Below, in pieces: positions 1 to 7,252 of a stretch of DNA of 35,325 nt; within the stretch, counting starts at the first letter, position 1, and every line of letters begins with the position of its first letter. The notes beneath the pieces were generated by a model. That model saw only the letters and a program-made list of their open reading frames with translations, made no database searches and was not told the origin of the DNA. Location: assembly GCA_035499355.1 (NCBI GenBank), contig DATJYZ010000060.1:1-35325 (forward strand), read 5' to 3'. The stretch is from JAEUPI01 sp035499355 (GTDB lineage: Bacteria > Pseudomonadota > Gammaproteobacteria > Burkholderiales > Burkholderiaceae_C). The position numbers and the translations under genes are program-made.

Positions 1-2
1 TG

Positions 3-242
3 CGGCCGTCGATCGTCAATGCCGGATTGGACCCGGACGCATTGCCCGAACGCGGCGCGATCGACATCGCGCAGGACATCAGCATCGAGGCCCAAGAGTC
101 CAAGCCACGGCGCTGGAAGGACATCTGGTCGGCAGGCCATAGCGTGAGCGGCGTGCACGCGGTGCCGCGGGTGGCCGAGCTGGTGGCACAGACCGAGGCC
201 GAATACCGGCAGGCGCGTGCGCGGCTGAGCGCGACGCCGTGA
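3..242 (+). CDS. Nitronate monooxygenase-like flavoprotein, C-terminal fragment
   Basis: Only the last 79 residues are in the window; the gene starts upstream. The visible tail contains the segment KDIWSAGHSVSGVH followed by VAELVAQTEAEY. This resembles the C-terminal end of the NAD(P)H-dependent flavin oxidoreductase / nitronate monooxygenase (2-nitropropane dioxygenase) family, where a W-x-D-x-W-SAG-x-x-V segment precedes a final helix. Enzymes of this family bind FMN in a TIM barrel and oxidise alkyl nitronates, but many members have other or unknown substrates and the catalytic part is not visible here. The stop codon is TGA at 240-242. The gene converges on the dehydrogenase that ends at 368. 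The 125 bp between them show no gene and no clear terminator. Confidence 0.7.
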   Translation, partial: RPSIVNAGLDPDALPERGAIDIAQDISIEAQESKPRRWKDIWSAGHSVSGVHAVPRVAELVAQTEAEYRQARARLSATP

Positions 243-367
243 TGGGGCAAGGCGGCGCGGTTGCCGCTGGCGCGGCGCGCGAACACTGCGCTGGACCGCC
301 TCGACACACCTCAGTGACCGGTATGCCGACCATTGGATCGAGAACTGTCCGCCAGGAAGGATCGACT

Positions 368-1447
368 TCAGCTCAAGCCCGCCTCGGCGTGCACGCGCTG
401 CGGGTCGACGCCGAGCTTCTTCGCCGCGGCGAGGATCTCCTGCCAGGTGGTGGTGTCCACCGGCACGCCGGCCTTCAGCCGCCGGGCGCGCGACTCGCGC
501 TCGGGGTCGCCCGCCAGCCGCACGCGGTCGAAGCCCTCGCGCGGCGGTGATGCGGTGACCCAGTCGACGAAGGTCAGCATCTCGGCCTCGTAGGCGTCGC
601 GGTCGCCCAGCTTCGCGGGATCGATCAGCACGGTGAGCATGCCGTTGAGCACGCGCTTCTTGCTGCTGTCGTGCGTGTGCTGCGTGATGCCCGATGCCAG
701 CGCGCCGCCGAGCAGCTCGCACAGCACCGCCATGCCGTAGCCCTTGTGCGCGCCGAAGGTGAGGATGGCGCCGAACGGCTCGATCACCGAGTAGCGCGGG
801 TCGGTGGTCGGGCGGCCCTGGTCGTCGATCAGGTGATCGGGCGGCACGCGCTCGCCCTTGTTGTGTGCGACGCGCGTCTTGCCCTGCGCGATCACGCTGG
901 TGGCGAAGTCGAGGATCATCGGCGCGCGGCCCTTGAGCGGGATGCCGGCCGTGAACGGGTTGGTGCCGAAGCGCGCGTCCGAGCCGCCGTGCGGCGCCAC
1001 GATGCCGCGCGAGATCACGTTGACGAAGTGCAGCGAGACCATGCCGGCGGCCACCGCCTGCTCGGCCCAGGCGCCGATGCGCCCGAGGTGATGCGCGTTG
1101 CCCAGCGCCATCACGCAGCAGCCGTGCGTGCGCGCGCGTTCGATGCCCAGCGCCATCGCCTCGCCGCCCACCACCTGGCCGAAACCGGCGTCGCCGTCGA
1201 GGCGCAGCAGCGCGCCGGCGTCGAGCACCGTGCGCACGTGGGCGTTGGGCTTCAGGCCGCCTTCGAGGAACGAATCGGCATAGCGCGGCAGCATGCCGAT
1301 GCCGTGCGAGTCGTGGCCGGTGAGGTTGGCCTCGATCAGGTTGTCGCAGACGGCGTCGACTTCGGCCGCGCGGCTGCCGAAGCCGCGCACGAGCAGGCGC
1401 ATGGCCTGGTGCAGCGCGTCGACGGCGATGGTGTGGGTGGCGCTCAT
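368..1447 (-). CDS. Ldh/malate-family NAD(P)-dependent dehydrogenase
   Basis: A 359-residue protein of the Ldh2/MdlD-type malate/L-lactate dehydrogenase family, which reduces or oxidises 2-oxo/2-hydroxy or cyclic imino acids with NAD(P)H. Seen directly: the family motif GHDSHG (about residues 44-49, with the conserved His at 48), the nucleotide-binding stretch around RFGTNPF, and HKGYGMA further on. Length fits the family (about 340-360). The ATG at 1447 is chosen because the family N-terminus (a helix before GHDSHG) begins there; the frame stays open upstream but encodes nothing family-like. Relatives include L-lactate, malate, ureidoglycolate and piperideine-2-carboxylate reductases, and the sequence alone does not tell which substrate is used. 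It is divergent from the ParA-like gene. Confidence 0.85.
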   Translation of the reverse strand: MSATHTIAVDALHQAMRLLVRGFGSRAAEVDAVCDNLIEANLTGHDSHGIGMLPRYADSFLEGGLKPNAHVRTVLDAGALLRLDGDAGFGQVVGGEAMALGIERARTHGCCVMALGNAHHLGRIGAWAEQAVAAGMVSLHFVNVISRGIVAPHGGSDARFGTNPFTAGIPLKGRAPMILDFATSVIAQGKTRVAHNKGERVPPDHLIDDQGRPTTDPRYSVIEPFGAILTFGAHKGYGMAVLCELLGGALASGITQHTHDSSKKRVLNGMLTVLIDPAKLGDRDAYEAEMLTFVDWVTASPPREGFDRVRLAGDPERESRARRLKAGVPVDTTTWQEILAAAKKLGVDPQRVHAEAGLS

Positions 1448-1568
1448 GGTCGCTCGCTGGTGGGTTGGGGAGGCCGCAGGGGGCACCCGTTTGGCCGCCG
1501 GGCCGGTGCGGCATTCTCGCTTGGCACCCGGGCCCCCTGGCAGGCCCCCCGATCGGCGGGGCTGGCAG

Positions 1569-1587
1569 GGTATAACCCCTGCATACC
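1569..1587. promoter_or_regulatory. Inverted repeat in the divergent dehydrogenase/ParA intergenic region
   Basis: GGTAT (1569-1573) and ATACC (1583-1587) form a perfect 5-bp dyad around a 9-bp spacer, and TATAAC at 1571-1576 could act as a -10 element. It lies in the 230-bp spacer between two divergent genes, where operators are common. No matching -35 was found and no regulator is adjacent, so the role is a guess. Confidence 0.25.
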
Positions 1588-1677
1588 ATGGTGGCCGTGC
1601 ACCTGCGCCGTATTTCACGGGGCGTGGCTGCCAAAGATGTTGCAATCCCGGCTGGAGCCCAGGGGCCCCGTTTCAGC

Positions 1678-2697
1678 ATGCCCGTCATCGCCATCGTCAA
1701 TCGCAAGGGAGGCAGCGGCAAGAGCACCCTCGCCACGCATCTGGCGTCGTGGTGTGCGCACCAGGGGTTCCCTGTGCTGCTCGGCGATGCGGACTTCCAG
1801 CAGTCGTCGCACGCCTGGCTGCGCCAGCGCGAGCTGCAGAAGCTGGCACCGGCGCCCAAGATCGCCGGCTGGTCGGTCGACCCGCGCAACATCCTGCGCA
1901 CGCCACCGGGCGTGACCCACGTGATCCTCGATACGCCCGGCGGCCTCAAGGGCTACGACCTGCTGCGCGTGGTGATGCTCGCCGACGCGGTGCTGATGCC
2001 GCTATGCCACTCGCTGTTCGATCGTGAATCGGCGGCCGAGTGCTACACCGAGCTGCTGGCGCATCCACGCGTGGCGCGCGGCCGCTGCCAGATCGCGGCG
2101 GTGGGCATGCGCATCGACTCGCGCACCCGGGGCGAGGCCGGCCTGCGCCAGTGGGCCCAGGGCCTGCAGCTGCCGTTCCTGGGTGCGCTGCGCGAGACGC
2201 AGACCTACGTGAAGTGCCTCGAGCACGGCCTGGCGATCTTCGACATGCCCGCTGCGAAGGTGGAAGGCGATCTCGCGCAGTGGCAACCGATCATCGACTT
2301 CGTGTCGCCGATGCTGCGCGTCGCGCCGGCCGAGCCCGAGGCCAAGCCGACCTCGGTGCTGCCCAAGCCGGCGGCCAAGCCGGCGGTGCACAAGCCGTCG
2401 CGCCCGGTGCTGCCACCGGGCTCGCTGCCGTCGGGCACCCTGCGGCCGCAGGGCGTGTCCGCCGAGGCCGAACTGACCGCCGCGCGCACCGAGCCGGGTG
2501 CGCTCGACGCGCTGCCGCCCACCGAGGTGCCGGCGGCCAACGGGCACGACAAGGCCATCGGTGCGCCGGCCGAGGCGCCGCGGATCCATCGCCTCGTACC
2601 CGTCAGCCCGGCCGAAGAGCTCGACAGCCACTTCGGTGGCCTGACCACGCGCATCGGGCGCTGGCTCGAGTCGCTCTCGGTCAAGCGCGCGCGCTAG
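1678..2697 (+). CDS. Orphan ParA/MinD-type ATPase with Pro/Ala-rich C-terminal tail
   Basis: A 339-residue ParA-family P-loop ATPase. The deviant Walker A is KGGSGKST at residues 10-17, switch I/Walker A' includes DAD at 37-39, and Walker B is VILDTPGG at 82-89. The core ends near residue 215. The remaining ~120 residues are rich in Pro, Ala and Lys (about 220-310) and end in a short basic helix. There is no ParB partner, and the chromosomal-type KGGVGKTT is replaced by KGGSGKST. Both traits are known from ParA-like proteins that position cargo other than DNA (McdA- or PpfA-type), so cargo positioning is an inference. The ATG at 1678 puts the P-loop at its usual distance from the N-terminus; the frame is open to 1588. 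Confidence 0.85.
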   Translation: MPVIAIVNRKGGSGKSTLATHLASWCAHQGFPVLLGDADFQQSSHAWLRQRELQKLAPAPKIAGWSVDPRNILRTPPGVTHVILDTPGGLKGYDLLRVVMLADAVLMPLCHSLFDRESAAECYTELLAHPRVARGRCQIAAVGMRIDSRTRGEAGLRQWAQGLQLPFLGALRETQTYVKCLEHGLAIFDMPAAKVEGDLAQWQPIIDFVSPMLRVAPAEPEAKPTSVLPKPAAKPAVHKPSRPVLPPGSLPSGTLRPQGVSAEAELTAARTEPGALDALPPTEVPAANGHDKAIGAPAEAPRIHRLVPVSPAEELDSHFGGLTTRIGRWLESLSVKRAR

Positions 2698-2754
2698 CGT
2701 TCGTGTACGGGCAATGGACGCCGCGGCTGCGGTACAGGGTCAGGACCGCTGCGA

Positions 2755-3417
2755 TCAACGCGGTTGCGCAGGAGGTTGACCGGCGCGCGGCGAACGCGGC
2801 CCGTACAGCACGCCCCCGGGGCCACCGATGAGGCGCGCGTTGGCGATGCCGGCGTAGTTGTAGGCCGCATCCGTCGTGCTGCCGACGATCTGGGTCACCA
2901 GCGCCTGCACCAGCAACCCGATCACGCCTCCTTGACTCTGCTGCTGCTGTTCGGCCGATGACGCGCGGGCCGTGCCTTCCCAGAGCAGGGCGCCGTCGCG
3001 CAGGTCGACCAGCTTCGCGATGACCTGCACCGCCGCCTCGCTGATGACCACGCGGTAACTGGAGCCGTATTCGCGGACCGTCACGTACAGCGCCGCGTCC
3101 GCACCGAAGAACTGCCGCAACTTGTCGGCGGCAATCTGTTGTGCGTCGTACGACGTGGTGACCCCGTTCTGCTTGAACGTCTCGTCGGCGAGCGTCACGG
3201 GCACGACGTAGTAGCCCGCTTCGGCCAGTGGCCGCGTCATGCTCGACCACACCGCCGGCGTCGCCTTGACGTCGGGCGATTCATTGATCGGTGGCAGCAC
3301 GAGGATGGTGGCCGGATGCGCGCGCTGGAACAGCGAGTAGTCCTTCGGCGGCTTGGTGACGCAGGCGCAAAGCAGAAGCGATGCCAGCAAGGGGCCGAGG
3401 AGAGCGGCCCGTTTCAT
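2755..3417 (-). CDS. GNA1162-family (DUF799) lipoprotein
   Basis: A 220-residue outer-membrane-type lipoprotein. The N-terminus is a short basic region, a hydrophobic stretch and the lipobox LCAC with the acylated Cys at about 19. The body carries the features of the DUF799/GNA1162 family: PATILVLPPINES near residue 35-47, a G-Y-Y-V-V-P segment and an FGADAALYV-type strand, as in the neisserial antigen GNA1162. The fold is related to TolB/CsgG N-terminal-like domains. It is the last gene of a three-gene operon with a CsgG-like lipoprotein and a DUF4810 lipoprotein; its ATG overlaps the stop of the DUF4810 gene by four bases. The function is not established. A C-terminal Pro/Arg-rich end (after residue 205) is poorly conserved in character. 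Confidence 0.9.
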   Translation of the reverse strand: MKRAALLGPLLASLLLCACVTKPPKDYSLFQRAHPATILVLPPINESPDVKATPAVWSSMTRPLAEAGYYVVPVTLADETFKQNGVTTSYDAQQIAADKLRQFFGADAALYVTVREYGSSYRVVISEAAVQVIAKLVDLRDGALLWEGTARASSAEQQQQSQGGVIGLLVQALVTQIVGSTTDAAYNYAGIANARLIGGPGGVLYGPRSPRAGQPPAQPR

Positions 3418-3815
3418 GCCGCCGGCTCCTTCGCCGGATCGGCCTTCGGCTGGCCCAGTCGCTTGAGCAGCTGATCCATGTACGGCGTCGCCTCGGGGAA
3501 CGCAACCTTCTCGGCGTTCCAGAGCTCCATCGCGCGGCCGGGATTGCCCACGCTCAGATAGAGCATGCCGAGGTGCGCACGCAGGCCGGGCGGCAATCGC
3601 GCGTTGGCGGCGCGCGCCTTTTCGGCATGCGTCTCGATCTCCTGGATCTGCTGGTCTGGGCTGATGCCCTCACGCAGCAAGTACGCGTACTGCTGACGCG
3701 GAAAGGTCTCCCACATGTACAGCGGCGCACCCGGCTGCGCGCAGCCGGCTAACCCCAGGACGAAAGCCATCAGCCCGGGAAGGCGGCGTGCCCGACGAAT
3801 CAACGGCCACCCCAT
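3414..3815 (-). CDS. DUF4810 lipoprotein
   Basis: A 133-residue lipoprotein of the DUF4810 family. A basic n-region (RRARR), a hydrophobic core and the lipobox LAGC (Cys 25) give a type II signal peptide. After it come the family hallmarks LYMWETFPRQQY and an EI-x-x-H-AEKARA helix, then a TPR-like pair of helices containing LRAHLGMLYLSVGN. The start at 3815 is preferred because it supplies the positive n-region; it overlaps the upstream CsgG-like gene by 16 bp. An internal ATG at 3770 would leave almost no n-region. The gene is translationally linked to both neighbours, which supports a single complex at the outer membrane. The molecular role is unknown. Confidence 0.85.
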   Translation of the reverse strand: MGWPLIRRARRLPGLMAFVLGLAGCAQPGAPLYMWETFPRQQYAYLLREGISPDQQIQEIETHAEKARAANARLPPGLRAHLGMLYLSVGNPGRAMELWNAEKVAFPEATPYMDQLLKRLGQPKADPAKEPAA

Positions 3816-4468
3816 TGGCTGGCGTCGCGCGCGCTGACGAGGTTGTCGACGGCGTCGCGCATGGCCAGATCGAGCACCTTGCCATTGAGCGTGGCGTCGT
3901 AGCCCGCGCTGCCACCGAAGCCGACCACCTCTCGCGTCGAGAGCTGGTATTCGCCGGCGCCACGCGCCGAGTAGACCACCTCGGAGGTCAGCGTGTTGAC
4001 GACGTTCAGCGTGATCTTGGCGTACGCGACCTGCGAGCGGCCACGGCCGAGAATGCCGAACAGCTGCTGATCTCCAACCTCCTTGCGGCCGAACTCGGTG
4101 ATGTCGCCGGTGATCAGGAAGGAGGCACCACGCAGGTTCTGCGCCACGCCCTGCAGTTTCGCCTCCTGACTGATCTCGTTCATGTTCTCGCGCTCGAGCA
4201 CGTTGAAGCGCTGCGATTGCTGCAGATGCGCGACCAGCGATGTCTTGGCCTGGCTGCCGAGCCGGTCGATGCCGTCGGAGAACACGCCCATCATGTAGTT
4301 CGAGCGGTTGTCGAACTTGCCCACCGCCACCGGAATGCGCGGGCCCTGCGCCGGGGTGCTGGCAGCCTGGACCTTGGCCACCTCGACGGTTCGCGAGGTT
4401 TCGGTGGCGCAGCCCGCCATGAGAAAGGCGCTGGACACGACAAGGATCGGGAGTGTCCTCTTGATCAT
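3800..4468 (-). CDS. CsgG/HfaB-family lipoprotein
   Basis: A 222-residue CsgG-family protein with lipobox LMAGC (Cys 20). Visible family features are the strand RIPVAVGKFDNRS, the QQSQRFNVLERENM segment and the GASFLITGDITEFG strand. The family includes the curli secretion pore CsgG and the holdfast anchor HfaB, but this shorter form sits with DUF4810 and DUF799 partners rather than curli genes, so it is not curli export as such. The ATG at 4468 is chosen because an AAAGGTGA Shine-Dalgarno lies 5-6 bases upstream; a GTG at 4477 falls inside that site. It is the first gene of the three-gene lipoprotein operon. The 170 bp upstream hold a possible -10 (TAGGAT) without a convincing -35. Confidence 0.88.
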   Translation of the reverse strand: MIKRTLPILVVSSAFLMAGCATETSRTVEVAKVQAASTPAQGPRIPVAVGKFDNRSNYMMGVFSDGIDRLGSQAKTSLVAHLQQSQRFNVLERENMNEISQEAKLQGVAQNLRGASFLITGDITEFGRKEVGDQQLFGILGRGRSQVAYAKITLNVVNTLTSEVVYSARGAGEYQLSTREVVGFGGSAGYDATLNGKVLDLAMRDAVDNLVSARDASQWGGR

Positions 4469-4638
4469 GAAGTTCACCTTTTCTACAGATTCGGCCTCGA
4501 CGCGAAGCGATCAATCCTACACGTGGGTCGTCCGGGCCCGCAGGGCCGAATCGGCGAGTTGCCAAGCTTTGCGCGGGTCGAGGCGCCGCGACCTCGCCGG
4601 CTCACGCCGTACCCAAAGTGACCGGCGACGCCGGCGCA

Positions 4639-5847
4639 TCAGCGCGCCAAGTGGCACGCTGAGCGCTGCGCCGCCGGCTGCCAGTCCGCCGCGCGCGGAT
4701 CGCTCAGCGAGCGCAGGAACGCCAGCAGGTCGGCGCGCTCGTCCGCGCTCAGGTGCAGCGGCTCGAGGATGCGCTCGCCGTCCGCGTGCAGCCGTTCGAG
4801 GTCGAGCTCCGAGTAGTGCGTCAGCACGTCGTCCAGCGTCGCCAGCTGGCCGTCGTGCATGTAGGGGCCCGTGAGCGCCACGTTGCGCAGGCTCGGCACC
4901 TTGAACTCGCCGAAGTTTCGGTGCTGCGGCTCGACGTGCCGGGTCTTTGTCGCCACCGCGCCGTCGGGCGGCGCGTCGCTGAAGCGGCCGAGCAGGTTGT
5001 AGGGGCTCGCGCGCAGCGCGGCGATGCCGCCGTGCCGGCCGGGATCGACCTCGCCCGGGCGCACGAAGAAACTCAATCCGGTGTCGCCGAACTCGCCGTT
5101 GCTGAAACGCGGCCCCGAGTGGCAGATGTTGCAGCGGCCGCGGCCGACGAAGAGTTTCAGGCCGCGCTGGGCGTCGGCCGGGTAGCGCGCCATCGCCGCG
5201 CGATCGCCACGCGCGAGCGCATCGCGAAAATCATCGAACGTGGTGCGGCCCGACACCAGGGTCGCCACGAAGGCACCGATCGCCTTGGCCGCGCGCACGA
5301 GAACCGTCTGCGCATCGTCGCTCGCCGGTGCGCGGCCGAATGTCTGCCGGTAGCGGCACGTGAGTTCCGCATCGTTCGCGAGCAGCTCGCGCACCTGCGC
5401 CGCAGAGGCATCCATCTCGCGCGGATCGAGGATCGGACGGATCGCCTGGCTCCACAGGCTGTCGGCCGCGCCGTCCCAGCCGTACCAGCGCTCGTGCACC
5501 GCATTCCACAGCGACGGCGCGTTGCGGTCGAGCAGGCCGCGGCCGATCGAGCGGCGCCGGCCGTCGGTGAACGCGCGCAACGGCTGGTGGCAGGTGGCGC
5601 ACGACACGTGGTCGTGTCCGGACAGGCGTTCCTCGAAGAACAGGCGCTCGCCGAGCGCGATCGCCCCACGCCGGCCCGATTGTGCGTTGCCGGCATCGTG
5701 CGCGCGCGGCGGCGGCCACGGGCCGTGTGCCAGCACGCGACGTTGTTCGTCGTCGCTGAACGTCGCGGGATCGGCGTGCGCGTGCACCGCGGCCGCGGCG
5801 ATCAGCAGCACGGCGGCGGGCCACGCCAGCGCGCGCCACGCGGTCAC
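4639..5847 (-). CDS. Di-heme cytochrome c peroxidase (CcpA/MauG family)
   Basis: A 402-residue periplasmic protein with an Ala-rich signal peptide (about residues 1-26) and two c-type heme sites, CATCH at 83-87 and CNICH at 239-243. This is the arrangement of bacterial di-heme cytochrome c peroxidases and the related MauG group. The segment FKVPSLRN followed by PYMHDG (about 315-333) matches the conserved region near the C-terminal heme that supplies a ligand. Classical members reduce H2O2 with electrons from small cytochromes; MauG-like members oxidise protein or small-molecule substrates, and the family alone does not choose between these. The start ATG overlaps the stop of the upstream YtkA-like gene (ATGA), so the two are translationally coupled and probably work together. 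Confidence 0.9.
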   Translation of the reverse strand: MTAWRALAWPAAVLLIAAAAVHAHADPATFSDDEQRRVLAHGPWPPPRAHDAGNAQSGRRGAIALGERLFFEERLSGHDHVSCATCHQPLRAFTDGRRRSIGRGLLDRNAPSLWNAVHERWYGWDGAADSLWSQAIRPILDPREMDASAAQVRELLANDAELTCRYRQTFGRAPASDDAQTVLVRAAKAIGAFVATLVSGRTTFDDFRDALARGDRAAMARYPADAQRGLKLFVGRGRCNICHSGPRFSNGEFGDTGLSFFVRPGEVDPGRHGGIAALRASPYNLLGRFSDAPPDGAVATKTRHVEPQHRNFGEFKVPSLRNVALTGPYMHDGQLATLDDVLTHYSELDLERLHADGERILEPLHLSADERADLLAFLRSLSDPRAADWQPAAQRSACHLAR

Positions 5848-6257
5848 GGCACGTCGACCTCGTGCGTCAGGCGAACGCTGCGACCGTCGAGCGCGAGGTC
5901 GAAGATGAAGCGCCAGCGTCCCGGCATGTGCAGCATCAGGCCCTCGGCGTGGTAAAGACCCGGCCCGCGCACGGCGACGGTGGCGCGGTAGTTCATGCCG
6001 TGCCGGTGCGCCGGCATGTCGGCGTCGACCTGCAGGCTCTTCGGCGGCGCCATGCCGCGATCAGGGCACACGGCGATGTCGAGCGCGAAGTGCCGGCCCG
6101 TGGCCAGCGGCGCCGGCCGTGGCACGAACGCCACCGTGTAGCCCTCGCCCTGCGCGCGCAGCGCCTGCGGCGCGTTGAGTGCACCGGCGCAATCGTCGCC
6201 CGCCCGCGCCGCCGTGCCGGCCAGCAGCAGCAACGCGAGCGCCAGCATGCGCCTCAC
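5844..6257 (-). CDS. Small secreted YtkA/FixH-like protein
   Basis: A 137-residue protein with a signal peptide (basic VRR, hydrophobic core, cleavage near ARA-G at residue 19). The mature part looks like the YtkA/FixH-type immunoglobulin-like fold: MPAHRHGMN at 81-89 corresponds to the M-P-x-H-x-H-G-M signature, and GLMLHMPGRWRF matches the second conserved strand. Such His/Met-rich domains are often near copper or cytochrome genes. A GTG at 6257 gives a normal n-region; an ATG at 6248 is the alternative. The stop overlaps the start of the di-heme peroxidase by four bases. A metal-binding or redox-partner role is inferred from this context. The start lies within a dispersed palindromic repeat region. 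Confidence 0.7.
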   Translation of the reverse strand: MRRMLALALLLLAGTAARAGDDCAGALNAPQALRAQGEGYTVAFVPRPAPLATGRHFALDIAVCPDRGMAPPKSLQVDADMPAHRHGMNYRATVAVRGPGLYHAEGLMLHMPGRWRFIFDLALDGRSVRLTHEVDVP

Positions 6258-6276
6258 GCGGCCCCCTCGGCGCTGC

Positions 6277-6300
6277 GCGCCGTCCCCCCATGGGGGAGCG
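6277..6300. repeat. Dispersed intergenic palindromic repeat, copy A
   Basis: A 24-bp unit beginning GCGCCGTCCCCCC and ending GGGGGAGCG, with a C6/G5 stem. It matches copy B at 7195-7218 at 22 of 24 positions, the two differences lying in the loop. It sits between the amidohydrolase stop and the YtkA-like start. Confidence 0.7.
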
Positions 6301-6327
6301 AGCGACTCGGGTACGGCCCGGCGCCGC

Positions 6328-7173
6328 TCACGCCTTCTTCTGCCAGGCGCCGCGCAGCAGCGTCTCGGCGTTGCGCCAGCCGATGCCCTGCGCCAGCGGT
6401 GTCGGCAGGTCCGCCAGCCAGCCGCGCGAATAGTCCGCGTGCGGGCCGATGTAGTGCCAGCGCTCGGGCGTGAAGGTGTCGGTGCCGACCATGAAGCGAT
6501 CGGGGAACTCGGTGAACGCGTCGCGCCACGCCGTGTCGACCTTGCCGCTGGAGGCCTGGTCGGTGCGGTAGGCGAGGTCGCACCACAGCTGCGGGTGCTT
6601 GCGCAGCATCGCGCGCACCGCGTCGGGCCGGTCGAAGCCCGAGTGCGCCCACAGGATGCGCGCCTGCGGCCAGGTCTTGAACAGGCGATCGACGGCGTCG
6701 GCGTCGCTGTGCGCGTGCAGCAGCAGGTCGCGCTCGCGCGCCAGCGCCACCATGCGCTGCGGCACCGGCAGCTCGGCGTCGGCGCCGTACAGGTGGAACT
6801 CGCCGATGCCGGCATAGCGGTACTTCGCCAGCCGCTGCTCGAGGTACTTCACGATCTCCGGCTCGCGCACCCAGCCGCTGGTGTCGGCGCGCGTGCGGTA
6901 CGGCCGCAGCTCGGGCACCACCAGGTCGGGCGCCTCGGCCAGCAGCTTCTGCGTGCCGTCGTCGTCGGACGACGACACGAACACGCCCTTGAGGCCGGCC
7001 TGACGCAGGATCTGAACCGCCTGCTTCGGTGGCACCAGCTCGACGGCGTCGTGGCTGTAGTGCACGTGGGCGTCGAAGATCGGCATGCGCTCCTGCGCAT
7101 GTGCACTCGACCACGACGTCAGCGTCGCGGCGGCCGCACCCTGCAGCAGCGAGCGGCGGCTCGGGCCGGTCAT
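6328..7173 (-). CDS. Exported amidohydrolase-family metal-dependent hydrolase
   Basis: A 281-residue TIM-barrel amidohydrolase (amidohydrolase 2-like). The N-terminus carries a Tat-type signal, SRRSLLQ at 5-11, followed by an Ala-rich hydrophobic stretch and AHA-Q cleavage near 26. Metal and catalytic residues are visible: DAHVH at 34-38, E125 and H127 in GEFH, HAH at 153-155, H177 in AHSG and D232 in GTD. The family hydrolyses or decarboxylates diverse cyclic and aromatic compounds; periplasmic placement is less common. It lies in the same direction as the FAH-fold gene and the tannase-like gene, with an 80-bp gap holding a palindromic repeat, so it may take part in breaking down an aromatic ester or lactone outside the cytoplasm. 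The substrate is unknown. Confidence 0.85.
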   Translation of the reverse strand: MTGPSRRSLLQGAAAATLTSWSSAHAQERMPIFDAHVHYSHDAVELVPPKQAVQILRQAGLKGVFVSSSDDDGTQKLLAEAPDLVVPELRPYRTRADTSGWVREPEIVKYLEQRLAKYRYAGIGEFHLYGADAELPVPQRMVALARERDLLLHAHSDADAVDRLFKTWPQARILWAHSGFDRPDAVRAMLRKHPQLWCDLAYRTDQASSGKVDTAWRDAFTEFPDRFMVGTDTFTPERWHYIGPHADYSRGWLADLPTPLAQGIGWRNAETLLRGAWQKKA

Positions 7174-7194
7174 CGCGCCCTCGTGGCGCCACGG

Positions 7195-7218
7195 GCGCCG
7201 TCCCCCCGAGGGGGAGCG
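7195..7218. repeat. Dispersed intergenic palindromic repeat, copy B
   Basis: Second copy of the 24-bp GC-rich palindrome, 22/24 identical to copy A, located in the gap between the FAH-fold gene and the amidohydrolase. In the sense of transcription it could fold into a C-rich/G-rich hairpin. A looser relative is at 10996-11016. Confidence 0.7.
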
Positions 7219-7252
7219 GGCCTGCTTCGGGCGGCCGCGCGCAGGCCCGGGC

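Noticed and set aside
243..367. Terminator between the first two convergent genes
   Set aside because: No stable stem followed by a T-run was found; only short GC-rich pairings occur.
671..1915. 414-codon plus-strand frame opposite the dehydrogenase
   Set aside because: The product is repetitive Arg/Ala/Val/His with no motif, and the minus strand carries a clear Ldh-family protein.
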